A stretch of DNA of 13,638 nucleotides from an uncultured Eubacteriales bacterium (GCA_948823415.1 CAQKRU010000025.1:1-13638), one strand, 5' to 3'; shown: positions 6,303 through 13,604, counted from the first letter of the stretch. Notes: generated from the sequence alone by a model not told the origin. Translations and numbers: made by a program.

Positions 6303-7328
6303 TCAACGGATAAACATCGCGTCACCAAAGCTAAAAAACCGGTATTTCTCGGTAACCGCCGTCCGATAAGCAGACAAAACCGCATCACGACCGGCAAAAG
6401 CCGAAACCAACATGATCAAAGTGCTCTCGGGCAGGTGAAAGTTGGTGATCAAAGCGTCGACGACCTCGAATTTAAAGCCAGGATAAATGAAAATGTCGGT
6501 CCAGCCCTCGCAGGGGGCGACGTCGCCGAATCCCTTGAACATAGCCTCAAGCGTGCGGCAGCTGGTGGTGCCAACCGCGACAACACGGCCGCCAGCCTTT
6601 TTGGTGTCAGCAATAAGCGCGGCAGTCTGCGGCGGAACCTCGTAGTGCTCGGCGTGCATCTTGTGGTCAGCAATATCGGCAACCTTAACCGGCCGAAACG
6701 TTCCAAGCCCGACATGAAGCGTAACGAAGCCTATTTTAACGCCCTTATCCTGGATTTTTTGGAGCAAATCGTCCGTAAAATGAAGCCCGGCAGTTGGGGC
6801 CGCAGCAGATCCAAGCTCGCGAGAATACACTGTCTGATAGCGCTCACGGTCGACTAACTCGTGAGTAATGTAGTGCGGAAGCGGCATCTTGCCGATTTTT
6901 TCTAAAGCAGAAAAAAAATTCCCCTCGCAGTCGAACTTAACAACGCGGTTGCCGTCGGGCAGGACGTCCAAAACCTCGCCAAGCATCACACCGCCGCCAA
7001 AGGTAAATTTAATCCCGACTTTGGCCTTTTTGCCGGGCCCAGCCAAGGTCTCCCAGATGTTTGGGGCTTTTTGAGTCAAAAGCAAAAACTCCACCGTAGC
7101 GCCAGAGTCCTCCCTAACTCCGAAGATTCGGGCCGGAAGCACCCGAGAGTCGTTAAGAATCAAGCAATCACCGGGCATAAATTCGTCGACTATATCATAA
7201 AAATGTTTATGCAAGACCTCGCCGCTCGCCCTGTCAAGCACCAACAACCGTGAGTGATCGCGCTTCTCGATGGGGTCTTGAGCGATCAACTCCTTTGGCA
7301 AATCATAAAAAAAATCCTTCGTCTTCAA
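6303..7328 (-). CDS. queA: S-adenosylmethionine:tRNA ribosyltransferase-isomerase
   Basis: QueA moves and isomerises the ribosyl part of S-adenosylmethionine onto preQ1 in tRNA to give epoxyqueuosine, the step after Tgt. Visible family motifs include DLPKELIAQDPIEKRDHSRLL near the N-terminus, ILNDSRVLPAR, ERYQTVYS, AAAPTAGLHFT, HVGLGTFRPV, HAEHYEV, VGTTSCRTLE and TNFHLPESTL. I chose TTG 7328 as start because it gives MKTKDFFYDLP, which matches the family start, for 341 residues. A GAGGG lies 12 bases upstream. The frame continues to an ATG at 7340, but that ATG abuts the GAGGG with no spacer, so it is the less likely start. A promoter at 7443-7471 drives queA-tgt. No preQ1 riboswitch pattern was recognised in the leader. 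Confidence 0.95.
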   Translation of the reverse strand: MKTKDFFYDLPKELIAQDPIEKRDHSRLLVLDRASGEVLHKHFYDIVDEFMPGDCLILNDSRVLPARIFGVREDSGATVEFLLLTQKAPNIWETLAGPGKKAKVGIKFTFGGGVMLGEVLDVLPDGNRVVKFDCEGNFFSALEKIGKMPLPHYITHELVDRERYQTVYSRELGSAAAPTAGLHFTDDLLQKIQDKGVKIGFVTLHVGLGTFRPVKVADIADHKMHAEHYEVPPQTAALIADTKKAGGRVVAVGTTSCRTLEAMFKGFGDVAPCEGWTDIFIYPGFKFEVVDALITNFHLPESTLIMLVSAFAGRDAVLSAYRTAVTEKYRFFSFGDAMFIR

Positions 7329-7348
7329 AATGACAATCATCCCTCAAA

Positions 7349-7372
7349 CCGCGGGCAAACTTGACACCGCGG
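7349..7372. repeat. CCGCGG inverted repeat around the asd -35 element and before the queA ribosome binding site
   Basis: Two CCGCGG copies (7349-7354 and 7367-7372), each self-complementary, flank a 12-base loop. As DNA they bracket the -35 TTGACA (7361-7366) of the + strand promoter. As - strand RNA they form a 6-bp GC-only stem that ends 3 bases before the GAGGG ribosome binding site of queA. It could be an operator, an RNA structure damping queA translation, or both. The repeat is seen; the role is inferred. Confidence 0.5.
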
Positions 7373-7389
7373 CGCAAAAATGCTATGCT
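7361..7389 (+). promoter_or_regulatory. Sigma-A promoter of the asd-dapA-dapB operon
   Basis: A perfect -35 TTGACA (7361-7366) and -10 TATGCT (7384-7389) are 17 bp apart, with an extended -10 TGC. The predicted start near 7396 gives a leader of about 150 bases before asd. I do not recognise a lysine riboswitch (L-box) in that leader. Confidence 0.8.
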
Positions 7390-7404
7390 ATTACATCACC
7401 TAAA

Positions 7405-7419
7405 TTTCGAAATTCGAAA
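7405..7419. repeat. Operator-like dyad TTTCGAAATTCGAAA
   Basis: Arms TTTCGAA (7405-7411) and TTCGAAA (7413-7419) form a perfect 7-bp dyad around a central A. It lies about 10-24 bases downstream of the predicted asd transcript start and inside the start of the queA leader, a classical place for a repressor to block both. No regulator is encoded in the window and I cannot assign the dyad to a known protein. It has some resemblance to the CodY box but does not match it. Confidence 0.45.
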
Positions 7420-7442
7420 AAACCAACGGCAAATCAAAGATA

Positions 7443-7471
7443 ATTATATTCGATTATGGCCGAGGTTACAA
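7443..7471 (-). promoter_or_regulatory. Sigma-A promoter of queA-tgt
   Basis: On the - strand the -35 TTGTAA (7471-7466) and a perfect -10 TATAAT (7448-7443) are 17 bp apart. Transcription should start near 7436 and run leftwards through the asd promoter, giving queA a leader of about 108 bases. Confidence 0.75.
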
Positions 7472-7518
7472 CACATTTTGGCAATTTTTGAGTTCAATTT
7501 TAAACGAAAGGCGGCACA

Positions 7519-7539
7519 AAGGGCCATCTGACGGCTCTT
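7519..7539 (+). promoter_or_regulatory. Hairpin directly upstream of the asd start codon
   Basis: AAGGGCC (7519-7525) pairs with GGCTCTT (7533-7539) around a 7-base loop with one G-U pair, ending 6 bases before ATG 7546. No good Shine-Dalgarno lies in the normal window, but AAAGG at 7507-7511 would come to about 13 bases from the ATG if the hairpin folds. The role is speculative. Confidence 0.35.
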
Positions 7540-7545
7540 GAGACT

Positions 7546-8628
7546 ATGAAAAAGTTTAAAGTAGGTATCTTGGGGGCCACCGGAATGGTAGGGCAGCGCT
7601 TTGTGACACTGCTGGCGGGGCATCCTTGGTTTGACATAGCGGTGCTGGCTGCGAGCAAGAATTCTGCCGGCAAAACGTACGAAGAAGCCCTAAACGGTAG
7701 ATGGGCACTGGATCAAGGGCTCCCAGAACAAGTGCGAGACATGCCCGTTTTGGATGCAGTGAGCGATTTGAAAGCGATCGCAGCTGCGGTGGACTTTGTT
7801 TTTTGCGCAGTGGATATGCCCAAAGAGGCGCTGATGCGGCTGGAGGAGAGCTACGCAAAGGCCGAATGCCCGGTGATATCGAACAACAGCGCGCACAGAG
7901 GAACTCAAGACGTGCCGATGATCATCCCTGAGGTTAACCCCGAGCACGCAGATGTAATCGAGGTTCAGAAGAAACGGTTGGGCACAAAAAAAGGATTCAT
8001 CGCGGTAAAATCAAATTGTTCGCTTCAATGCTACGTCCCAGCGATACACCCATTGCGGGATTTCGGCGTAACAAAGGTGCTCGCGTGCACATATCAGGCA
8101 ATTTCCGGCGCGGGCAAAACCTTCGAGCGCTGGCCAGAAGTGGTCGACAACATCATTCCCTACATAGCGGGCGAGGAGGAGAAGTCCGAGCAGGAACCCC
8201 TGAAAATCTGGGGAAAGGTCTGCGAAAATGGTATAAAAAACGCCACAGAGCCCAGCATAACAACGCAGTGCATCCGGGTCCCGGTGAGTGATGGCCATAC
8301 CGCCGCCGTTTTTGTATCGTTCAAAAACAAGCCGCCACTGGATGAAATAAAACAAAGGTGGAAAATCTACAGCGAGAGGCTATCCGCAGGGATGGCGCTA
8401 CCAAGCGCACCAAAGCGGTTTTTGCATTATTTTGAGGACCCGAATTACCCGCAAATACGCAGCGCACGGGAGCTAGAAAACGGCATGGCGATCGCACTGG
8501 GCAGACTACGGGAAGACACGCAGTACGACGTTAAATTTGTCTGCATGTCGCACAACACAGTCCGAGGTGCAGCCGGCGGAGCCATCTTGATGGCCGAGAT
8601 GCTCTGTGCCAAGGGATTCATCAATTAA
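7546..8628 (+). CDS. asd: Aspartate-semialdehyde dehydrogenase, archaeal/fungal type
   Basis: The enzyme reduces aspartyl-4-phosphate with NADPH to aspartate-4-semialdehyde, the branch point to lysine, methionine and threonine. The 360-residue protein starts with the NADP-binding motif GILGATGMVGQRF (8-20). C158 in SNCSLQ is the active-site cysteine and H251 in PVSDGHTAAVFV the acid-base residue. These motifs, together with the HNTVRGAAGGAI ending, match the archaeal/fungal branch (asd_EA) rather than the usual Gram-negative type. That branch is also found in some Clostridia, so transfer need not be recent. The ATG is the first in-frame start after an upstream stop, and MKKFKVGILGATG is the expected N-terminus, although the ribosome binding site is weak. 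It leads the asd-dapA-dapB operon, 30 bases before dapA. Confidence 0.95.
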   Translation: MKKFKVGILGATGMVGQRFVTLLAGHPWFDIAVLAASKNSAGKTYEEALNGRWALDQGLPEQVRDMPVLDAVSDLKAIAAAVDFVFCAVDMPKEALMRLEESYAKAECPVISNNSAHRGTQDVPMIIPEVNPEHADVIEVQKKRLGTKKGFIAVKSNCSLQCYVPAIHPLRDFGVTKVLACTYQAISGAGKTFERWPEVVDNIIPYIAGEEEKSEQEPLKIWGKVCENGIKNATEPSITTQCIRVPVSDGHTAAVFVSFKNKPPLDEIKQRWKIYSERLSAGMALPSAPKRFLHYFEDPNYPQIRSARELENGMAIALGRLREDTQYDVKFVCMSHNTVRGAAGGAILMAEMLCAKGFIN

Positions 8629-8658
8629 CAAATTTTACAACAAAACGGAGGAGCATTC

Positions 8659-9552
8659 ATGAAAAAAGCAGTCTTTAAAGGTTCGGGAGTAGCGCTAGTA
8701 ACGCCGATGCACAGTGACGGGAGCGTAAATTTCGAGGTTCTGGAGGAAATTCTGGAGTTTCAGATAAAAAACAAGACCGACGCGATAATAACTTGCGGCA
8801 CGACGGGGGAATCGGCCACTATGAGCGACGAGGAGCGCGCTGCGGTGATTGATTTCACGGTGCAAAAGGTCGCGGGCAGGGTCCCTGTTATAGCCGGTAC
8901 GGGCAGCAACAGCACCGAGCATGCACTGAAGATGTCTAAAAAGGCCCAGGAGCTGGGTGCGGACGCGGTTTTGGTGGTGACGCCCTATTATAACAAGACG
9001 TCGCAAAGGGGCTTGATTCGCCACTACAGCTGTATCGCCGACAATGTGGACCTGCCGATGATCTTGTACAACGTGCCGTCGCGCACGGGGGTTTCGATTA
9101 GGCCGGAGACCTACGCGGAGCTTGCGAAGCACCCAAATATCGTGGCCACCAAGGAGGCAAACGGCGATCTTTCGGCCATTGCTAAGACTATCGCACTTTG
9201 TGGCGATGATTTGGCGGTTTATTCCGGCAACGATGACCAGACTGTCCCGATTTTGTCGCTGGGTGGCCGTGGAGTGATCTCGGTTTTCGCGAATGTTTGC
9301 CCTTACGAAAGCCATGAGATCAATGAAAAATTTTTTGAAGGGGATTTAAACGCTGCCAGAGAGCTATTTTTGAAGTCGAATGAGCTGATGGAGGCCCTGT
9401 TTTGCGATGTAAACCCGATTCCGGTAAAAGAGGCGATGAATCAGCTGGGCTTTAATTGCGGTAGTTGTCGACTTCCGCTGGTTTCGATCTCGGCCGAAAA
9501 TAAGGCTAAATTGGTAACGGCGATGAGAAATTTCGGCGTTGCGACAAAATAA
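8659..9552 (+). CDS. dapA: 4-hydroxy-tetrahydrodipicolinate synthase
   Basis: DapA condenses pyruvate with aspartate semialdehyde, the committed step to diaminopimelate and lysine. The 297-residue length is typical. CGTTGESATM (46-55) holds the pyruvate-binding threonines. TPYYNK (108-113) and LYNVPSRTG (136-144) include the catalytic Y137 and the substrate-binding R142. K165 in VATKEANGD forms the Schiff base. GNDD (190-193) matches the family. The start ATG has a clear GGAGG 7 bases upstream. It lies 30 bases after asd and 30 bases before dapB, and all three enzymes act in sequence. No anomaly is visible in the active site. Confidence 0.97.
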   Translation: MKKAVFKGSGVALVTPMHSDGSVNFEVLEEILEFQIKNKTDAIITCGTTGESATMSDEERAAVIDFTVQKVAGRVPVIAGTGSNSTEHALKMSKKAQELGADAVLVVTPYYNKTSQRGLIRHYSCIADNVDLPMILYNVPSRTGVSIRPETYAELAKHPNIVATKEANGDLSAIAKTIALCGDDLAVYSGNDDQTVPILSLGGRGVISVFANVCPYESHEINEKFFEGDLNAARELFLKSNELMEALFCDVNPIPVKEAMNQLGFNCGSCRLPLVSISAENKAKLVTAMRNFGVATK

Positions 9553-9582
9553 AACGCGGGGAACGCAGATGGGAAGTGCAAA

Positions 9583-10335
9583 ATGACGAGGATAATATTG
9601 AGCGGCGCCGGTGGACAGATGGGTCGGGCCGTTGCGAAGGTGGTGTCGGAGCGAGCAGATTGCGCTATTGTGGAGGGCGTAAGCAAAAAAACAAGCGCCA
9701 CGACCGAGTTCACGGTTGTTGACGCATTTAGCAAACTCAGCGAAAAGGCAGATGTGATCATCGATTTTTCGAACCCGGAACTGATCGACTCGCTTTTAGC
9801 CTATGCGACTGCCAAAAAGATGCCAGCGGTGATCTGCACAACGGGGTTTAACGAAGCTCAGATTGAAAAAATCAAGGCCGCATCGGAGCGGATCGCAATT
9901 TTCTTTTCTAGCAATATGTCGCTAGGGGTGAACCTGATGATTTCACTCGCCAAAAAGGCCGCGAAAGCGCTGCACCCCGGCTTTGATATAGAAATCGTAG
10001 AAAGGCACCACAACAGAAAAATTGACGCGCCCAGCGGAACGGCGCTGATGATAGCAGGTGCGGTTAAGGCCGCGCTGGGGCAAAACCTGGAATACGTGTA
10101 CGATCGGCATCTTTGCAAGAAGGCCAGAAGCAAAAACGAAGTAGGCATACATTCGGTGCGGGGTGGAACGATGGTAGGCGAGCACGAGATCATTTTTGCC
10201 GGCAAGGATGAAGTCTTGAAGATATCGCACACCGCGCAGTCAAAGGAAATTTTCGCCGAGGGAGCGGTCAATGCCGCGAAATTTATAGTGCCAAAGCCAG
10301 CTGGATTATATAATATGGCCGACCTGCTGGGATAA
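9583..10335 (+). CDS. dapB: 4-hydroxy-tetrahydrodipicolinate reductase
   Basis: DapB reduces the DapA product with NAD(P)H to tetrahydrodipicolinate, on the way to diaminopimelate for peptidoglycan and lysine. The 250-residue protein begins with a Rossmann motif, SGAGGQMGRAV (7-17). The catalytic region is EIVERHHNRKIDAPSGTA (137-154), including the conserved His pair H142/H143, K146 and DAPSGT. The C-terminal AGLYNMADLLG is usual for the family. ATG 9583 gives the expected MTRIILSGAGGQMG start. Its ribosome binding site is weak, and a five-codon frame (9569-9586) ends across the start as ATGA. It is the last gene of the operon; a terminator hairpin starts about 20 bases after the stop. Confidence 0.96.
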   Translation: MTRIILSGAGGQMGRAVAKVVSERADCAIVEGVSKKTSATTEFTVVDAFSKLSEKADVIIDFSNPELIDSLLAYATAKKMPAVICTTGFNEAQIEKIKAASERIAIFFSSNMSLGVNLMISLAKKAAKALHPGFDIEIVERHHNRKIDAPSGTALMIAGAVKAALGQNLEYVYDRHLCKKARSKNEVGIHSVRGGTMVGEHEIIFAGKDEVLKISHTAQSKEIFAEGAVNAAKFIVPKPAGLYNMADLLG

Positions 10336-10355
10336 TTAAAAAATCTTGAAAGGAA

Positions 10356-10394
10356 AATGGCTAAGCACTAAGCAGCTTAGCCATTAATTATTTT
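10356..10394. terminator. Bidirectional rho-independent terminator between dapB and tatD
   Basis: A perfect 11-bp stem, AATGGCTAAGC (10356-10366) with GCTTAGCCATT (10375-10385), has an 8-base loop. The + strand side runs into AATTATTTTA and ends asd-dapA-dapB. On the - strand the stem starts 2 bases after the tatD stop and runs into TTTTCC, ending the tpiA-metG-tatD transcript. Confidence 0.9.
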
Positions 10395-11155
10395 ACACTT
10401 ATTTTAGAAAACAGTCGCAATGCGTTTTCTTTAGCACATCTCAACAGCTCTTCCACCGATATACCGCGCTCCATGGCAACTTTCTCTGCGGTGAATTTTA
10501 TCATGCTAGAATCGCATCGGGAGCCTCGATTCGGTTCTGGTGCCAAATATGGGCAGTCCGTCTCTAGCAAAATCCGATCTAGCGGCACAGACTTTGCCAC
10601 GAGTACTGGGTTTTTGGCGTTTTTAAAGGTCACCACGCCGCCAAGCCCCACATACATGCCCAAATTCACGACCTCGGTTGCCATCTCAACGCTGCCAGAA
10701 AAGCAATGCACCACGCCTTTTGGCTCGTATTTTTTTAAGATTTCAAGCGTGTCGGCGTGTGCGTCCCTATCGTGGATTATCACCGGCACGTCGAGAGTTT
10801 TAGCCAATTTCACTTGCTCTTCAAATTTCGCCTTTTGAATTTCCCTCGAGGGTTTGTCATAATGATAGTCGAGCCCGATTTCACCGACCGCAACGACTTT
10901 TTTTTCTGCCAAAAATGAGCTCAAAATGTCGAGATAATGCGGCGGAACGCTATCAGCCTCTTGCGGGTGCACGCCCACGGCCGCCCAAATCAAGGGGTAC
11001 CTTCGTGCCAGATCCATCGAGGCCTTTGAAGTCTGAATGTTGCATCCAACGTTGATAATTCCGCACACGTCCGCATTAAAAAGTCTGCGAATCAAGTCGT
11101 CACGGTCATTGTCAAAAGCAGCATCGTCATAATGCGCATGAGAATCAAAGATCAT
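10388..11155 (-). CDS. tatD: TatD-family metal-dependent hydrolase (DNase)
   Basis: TatD-family proteins are TIM-barrel hydrolases with 3'-5' exonuclease activity on DNA or RNA in characterised members. The 255-residue protein has all the metal-binding elements: DSHAHYD (4-10; H6 and H8), GVHP (61-64), GEIGLDYH (91-98; E92), IIHDRDAH (126-133; H128), HCFSG (150-154; H150) and LLETDCPYLAP (196-206; D200). After the last metal ligand it reads RGSRCDSS rather than the common RGKRNEP, a variant I believe is frequent in Clostridia. The start ATG has GGAGG 10 bases upstream that overlaps the metG stop (TAG-GAGG), so translation of metG and tatD is probably coupled. The metG-tatD order is conserved in many Firmicutes. 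The precise cellular role is not certain. Confidence 0.93.
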   Translation of the reverse strand: MIFDSHAHYDDAAFDNDRDDLIRRLFNADVCGIINVGCNIQTSKASMDLARRYPLIWAAVGVHPQEADSVPPHYLDILSSFLAEKKVVAVGEIGLDYHYDKPSREIQKAKFEEQVKLAKTLDVPVIIHDRDAHADTLEILKKYEPKGVVHCFSGSVEMATEVVNLGMYVGLGGVVTFKNAKNPVLVAKSVPLDRILLETDCPYLAPEPNRGSRCDSSMIKFTAEKVAMERGISVEELLRCAKENALRLFSKISVK

Positions 11156-11169
11156 GGCAATAAAACCTC

Positions 11170-12741
11170 CTACTTAGTGCATTTTTCTAGCTCAGAGAGT
11201 TCTTTTTCTACGTCGATTCTCGGGAAAAGCGGGTCACCTTTTTTGATCTCAGCATCAACCGGCAAGATTCCCCATTTGTTGGCGGTTTCCCAGGTTAGAA
11301 CGTCCTCCCGAGCTCCGATTTGTTGTGCGATAATCGGCGCGGTGTTGGGCATGAACGGTGTGATCAAGATCGACACAATTCGCAAAACCTCGCATAGATT
11401 GTACAAAACGCAGGCCAGCCGATTCGCTTTTTCTGCGTCCCGGCCCAGCGCCCAGGGCATCGTCTCGTCGATATATTTGTTGGCCCGTGCAATTAGCTTC
11501 CAAACCTCCGTCAAGGCGCTTGAAAACTGAAACCGATCCATGTGATGCTCATATTTTTCTCGCAAAGACGTCGCCATAAAAATCAACTCATTGTCAGCGA
11601 CGGCGCTCTCAAGAGGCTGAGGCAACTTGCCGCCGAAGTACTTCTCGATCATAGCTGTTGTGCGAGAGAGTAAATTTCCTAAATCGTTCGCCAAATCTGA
11701 GTTTATCCGATTTATCAAGGCCTCGTTTGTGAAGACGCTGTCCGCTCCAAAGGGAATCTCGCGCATCAAGAAGTATTTGATCGCGTCCACACCGTACCGC
11801 TCGCACAAAATCTGCGGATCCACCACATTGCCCTTAGACTTGGACATCTTGGTGCCGTCGCCGAAAAGAAGCCATCCGTGGCCATAAATTTTTCGAGGCA
11901 AAGGCAAATCCAGCGCCATAAGTATGGCCGGCCAGATAATCGCATGAAATCGGACAATCTCCTTGCCCACAAAATGGACGTCTGCAGGCCAGTAACGCTT
12001 AAAATCGGCGTTGTTATCGGAACCATAGCCAAGCGCCGTGATGTAGTTGGTAAGCGCGTCCAGCCACACATAAACCACGTGCTTTTCGTCAAAATCGACC
12101 GGCACGCCCCAGCTAAAGCTCGTACGGCTCACGCACAGGTCATTTATGCCACTCTTGATAAAGCTAATCATCTCATTGCGGCGACTTTCGGGCTCCAAAA
12201 ATTCCGGATGCTCGTCATATAGCTGCAAAAGTCTATCAGAATACTTAGAAAGCTTGAAGAAGTAGGCTTCCTCCTTAGTCAACTTTACTTCACGCCCGCA
12301 GTCTGGACATTTTCCATCAACCAACTGCGTCTCCGTCCAGAAGGACTCGCACGGCGTGCAGTACCAGCCCTCGTAATTGCCCTTGTAAATCTCGCCCTTA
12401 TCGTAAAGCGCGCGAAAGATCTTCTGCACCGCCGCTACGTGATAGCCATCCGTCGTGCGAATGTACCTGTCGTTGGAGATATCCATAATATCCCAAAGTC
12501 GCCGAAACTCCGCAACCAGCCTGTCCACGTACTCTTTGGGCGGCAAATTTTCTTTAGCTGCGTTCAACTCAATTTTTTGCCCGTGCTCATCCGTACCTGT
12601 CAAAAACATCACATCGTAGCCAACCAAACGCTTGAACCTAGCCATAACGTCCGCCGCCACGGTGCAGTAGCTGTGCCCAAGATGCGGGTTGCCCGATGGA
12701 TAGTATATAGGCGTCGTAATATAAAAAGTTTTTTTGTCCAT
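11170..12741 (-). CDS. metG: Methionyl-tRNA synthetase, form without C-terminal tRNA-binding domain
   Basis: MetG charges tRNA-Met with methionine. The 523-residue protein has the class I motif HLGH (20-23) and KMSKS (298-302). The zinc-knuckle cysteines are C128, C131, C145 and C148. It also has the family stretches TGTDEHGQKIE (48-58), FVGKEIVRFH (257-266) and the anticodon-binding helical region (about 385-480). It ends near residue 523, whereas Bacillus-type enzymes are about 650-660 residues with a Trbp111/EMAP-like tRNA-binding domain. Here TAG is followed directly by the tatD ribosome binding site and gene, so no such domain follows in frame. The ATG has GAGGAG about 11 bases upstream. 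It lies 87 bases after tpiA without a visible terminator, so co-transcription is likely. Confidence 0.96.
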   Translation of the reverse strand: MDKKTFYITTPIYYPSGNPHLGHSYCTVAADVMARFKRLVGYDVMFLTGTDEHGQKIELNAAKENLPPKEYVDRLVAEFRRLWDIMDISNDRYIRTTDGYHVAAVQKIFRALYDKGEIYKGNYEGWYCTPCESFWTETQLVDGKCPDCGREVKLTKEEAYFFKLSKYSDRLLQLYDEHPEFLEPESRRNEMISFIKSGINDLCVSRTSFSWGVPVDFDEKHVVYVWLDALTNYITALGYGSDNNADFKRYWPADVHFVGKEIVRFHAIIWPAILMALDLPLPRKIYGHGWLLFGDGTKMSKSKGNVVDPQILCERYGVDAIKYFLMREIPFGADSVFTNEALINRINSDLANDLGNLLSRTTAMIEKYFGGKLPQPLESAVADNELIFMATSLREKYEHHMDRFQFSSALTEVWKLIARANKYIDETMPWALGRDAEKANRLACVLYNLCEVLRIVSILITPFMPNTAPIIAQQIGAREDVLTWETANKWGILPVDAEIKKGDPLFPRIDVEKELSELEKCTK

Positions 12742-12828
12742 AATTTATCAATCTCCTCAAAACTAAAATGCTCAAAAACCAAGTTGCCATGCGGATATTT
12801 TGACTTTCATAATAAGCCGAATAAGGTG

Positions 12829-13590
12829 TTATGTACAGTTGACGATTTTCAAGAATTCTTCAGCAACCAAAGAAGCCCCGCCAACAAGGCCTCCATCGAT
12901 GTCATCAATATTTAGTAGATCCGTAAAATTTTGCGAGTTTATCGATCCACCATACAATATCGGGACGTTCTTAGCCGCTTCAACCCCATAAAGACTGGAA
13001 AGAGAGGCCCTAATCACCTTGCAAACATGCACCAAATCAGCGTGCTCGATGCACCTACCAGACCCAACCGCCCAAACCGGCTCATAAGCGATAATCAAAT
13101 TCTCTAACTGTGGCGCCAAAACGCCGTTAAGCAACTTTTTTATCTGAATCGAAATTTTTTCGTCCGTAACGCCAAGATCCCGTTCCAGTAAGGTTTCGCC
13201 CACACACACAATAGGCGTAAGCCCCGACGCAATCGCCAATTTGACCTTTTTGTTTGTAGTTTCGTCAGTTTCACCAAAATATTTCCTGCGCTCACTGTGC
13301 CCCAGTATAACGTGGTTTACACCGATATTATTCAACATGGCCGGCGAAATTTCGCCAGTGTAAGCACCTTCGTTGTCAAAATGACAATTCTGCGCGCCGA
13401 CGCAAATCTCTGTATCCGCCGCCAGATTGGCAACCGTAAGCAAATCCACAAAAGGCACACACAGGATAACCCGGCAGCAGTCGGCAGTTAAGCCAGATGC
13501 TATCTCGCTAAACAAAGCTGCAGCCTCAGCCGGAGCCTTGTTCATTTTCCAATTCCCCACTATTATTCGCATTTTTCCACTTTTTTTCAA
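12829..13590 (-). CDS. tpiA: Triosephosphate isomerase
   Basis: The enzyme interconverts dihydroxyacetone phosphate and glyceraldehyde 3-phosphate in glycolysis. The 253-residue protein shows GNWKMN (12-17) with the catalytic N13 and K15, GHSERR (97-102) with H98, YEPVWAVGSG (169-178) with the general base E170 and the mobile loop, and YGGSI (213-217) for phosphate binding. The loop is followed by RCIEHADL instead of the common K-rich segment, a small variation. I use the TTG at 13590 because GAGGAG lies 8 bases upstream. The ATG six codons later (MRIIVGNWK) is closer to the usual family start but is 26 bases from that site. No neighbouring glycolytic gene is visible before the right edge. 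Confidence 0.96.
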   Translation of the reverse strand: MKKSGKMRIIVGNWKMNKAPAEAAALFSEIASGLTADCCRVILCVPFVDLLTVANLAADTEICVGAQNCHFDNEGAYTGEISPAMLNNIGVNHVILGHSERRKYFGETDETTNKKVKLAIASGLTPIVCVGETLLERDLGVTDEKISIQIKKLLNGVLAPQLENLIIAYEPVWAVGSGRCIEHADLVHVCKVIRASLSSLYGVEAAKNVPILYGGSINSQNFTDLLNIDDIDGGLVGGASLVAEEFLKIVNCT

Positions 13591-13598
13591 TCAAATTT

Positions 13599-13604
13599 CT
13601 CCTC
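13599..13604 (-). promoter_or_regulatory. Ribosome binding site supporting the TTG start of tpiA
   Basis: GAGGAG lies 8 bases before TTG 13590 on the - strand. The alternative ATG at 13572 has no comparable site. Confidence 0.75.

Noticed and set aside
6102..6857. Open frame of 251 codons on the + strand across the tgt-queA junction
   Set aside because: It is antisense to two clear genes and shows no domain pattern; length alone is explained by codon bias of the true genes.
7373..7545. Possible lysine riboswitch or preQ1 riboswitch in the queA/asd intergenic region
   Set aside because: I could not match the conserved L-box or preQ1 sequence elements by eye; the asd leader of about 150 bases is also short for an L-box. 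An Infernal search would settle it.
8695..9315. Open frame of 206 codons on the - strand opposite dapA
   Set aside because: Shadow of dapA; its arginine/histidine-rich composition is typical of antisense frames.
12742..12828. Possible promoter for metG in the tpiA-metG gap (TGTACA, 17 bp, TATTAT on the - strand)
   Set aside because: The -35 matches only 4 of 6 positions and overlaps the end of tpiA. With no terminator seen after tpiA, read-through is the simpler explanation.
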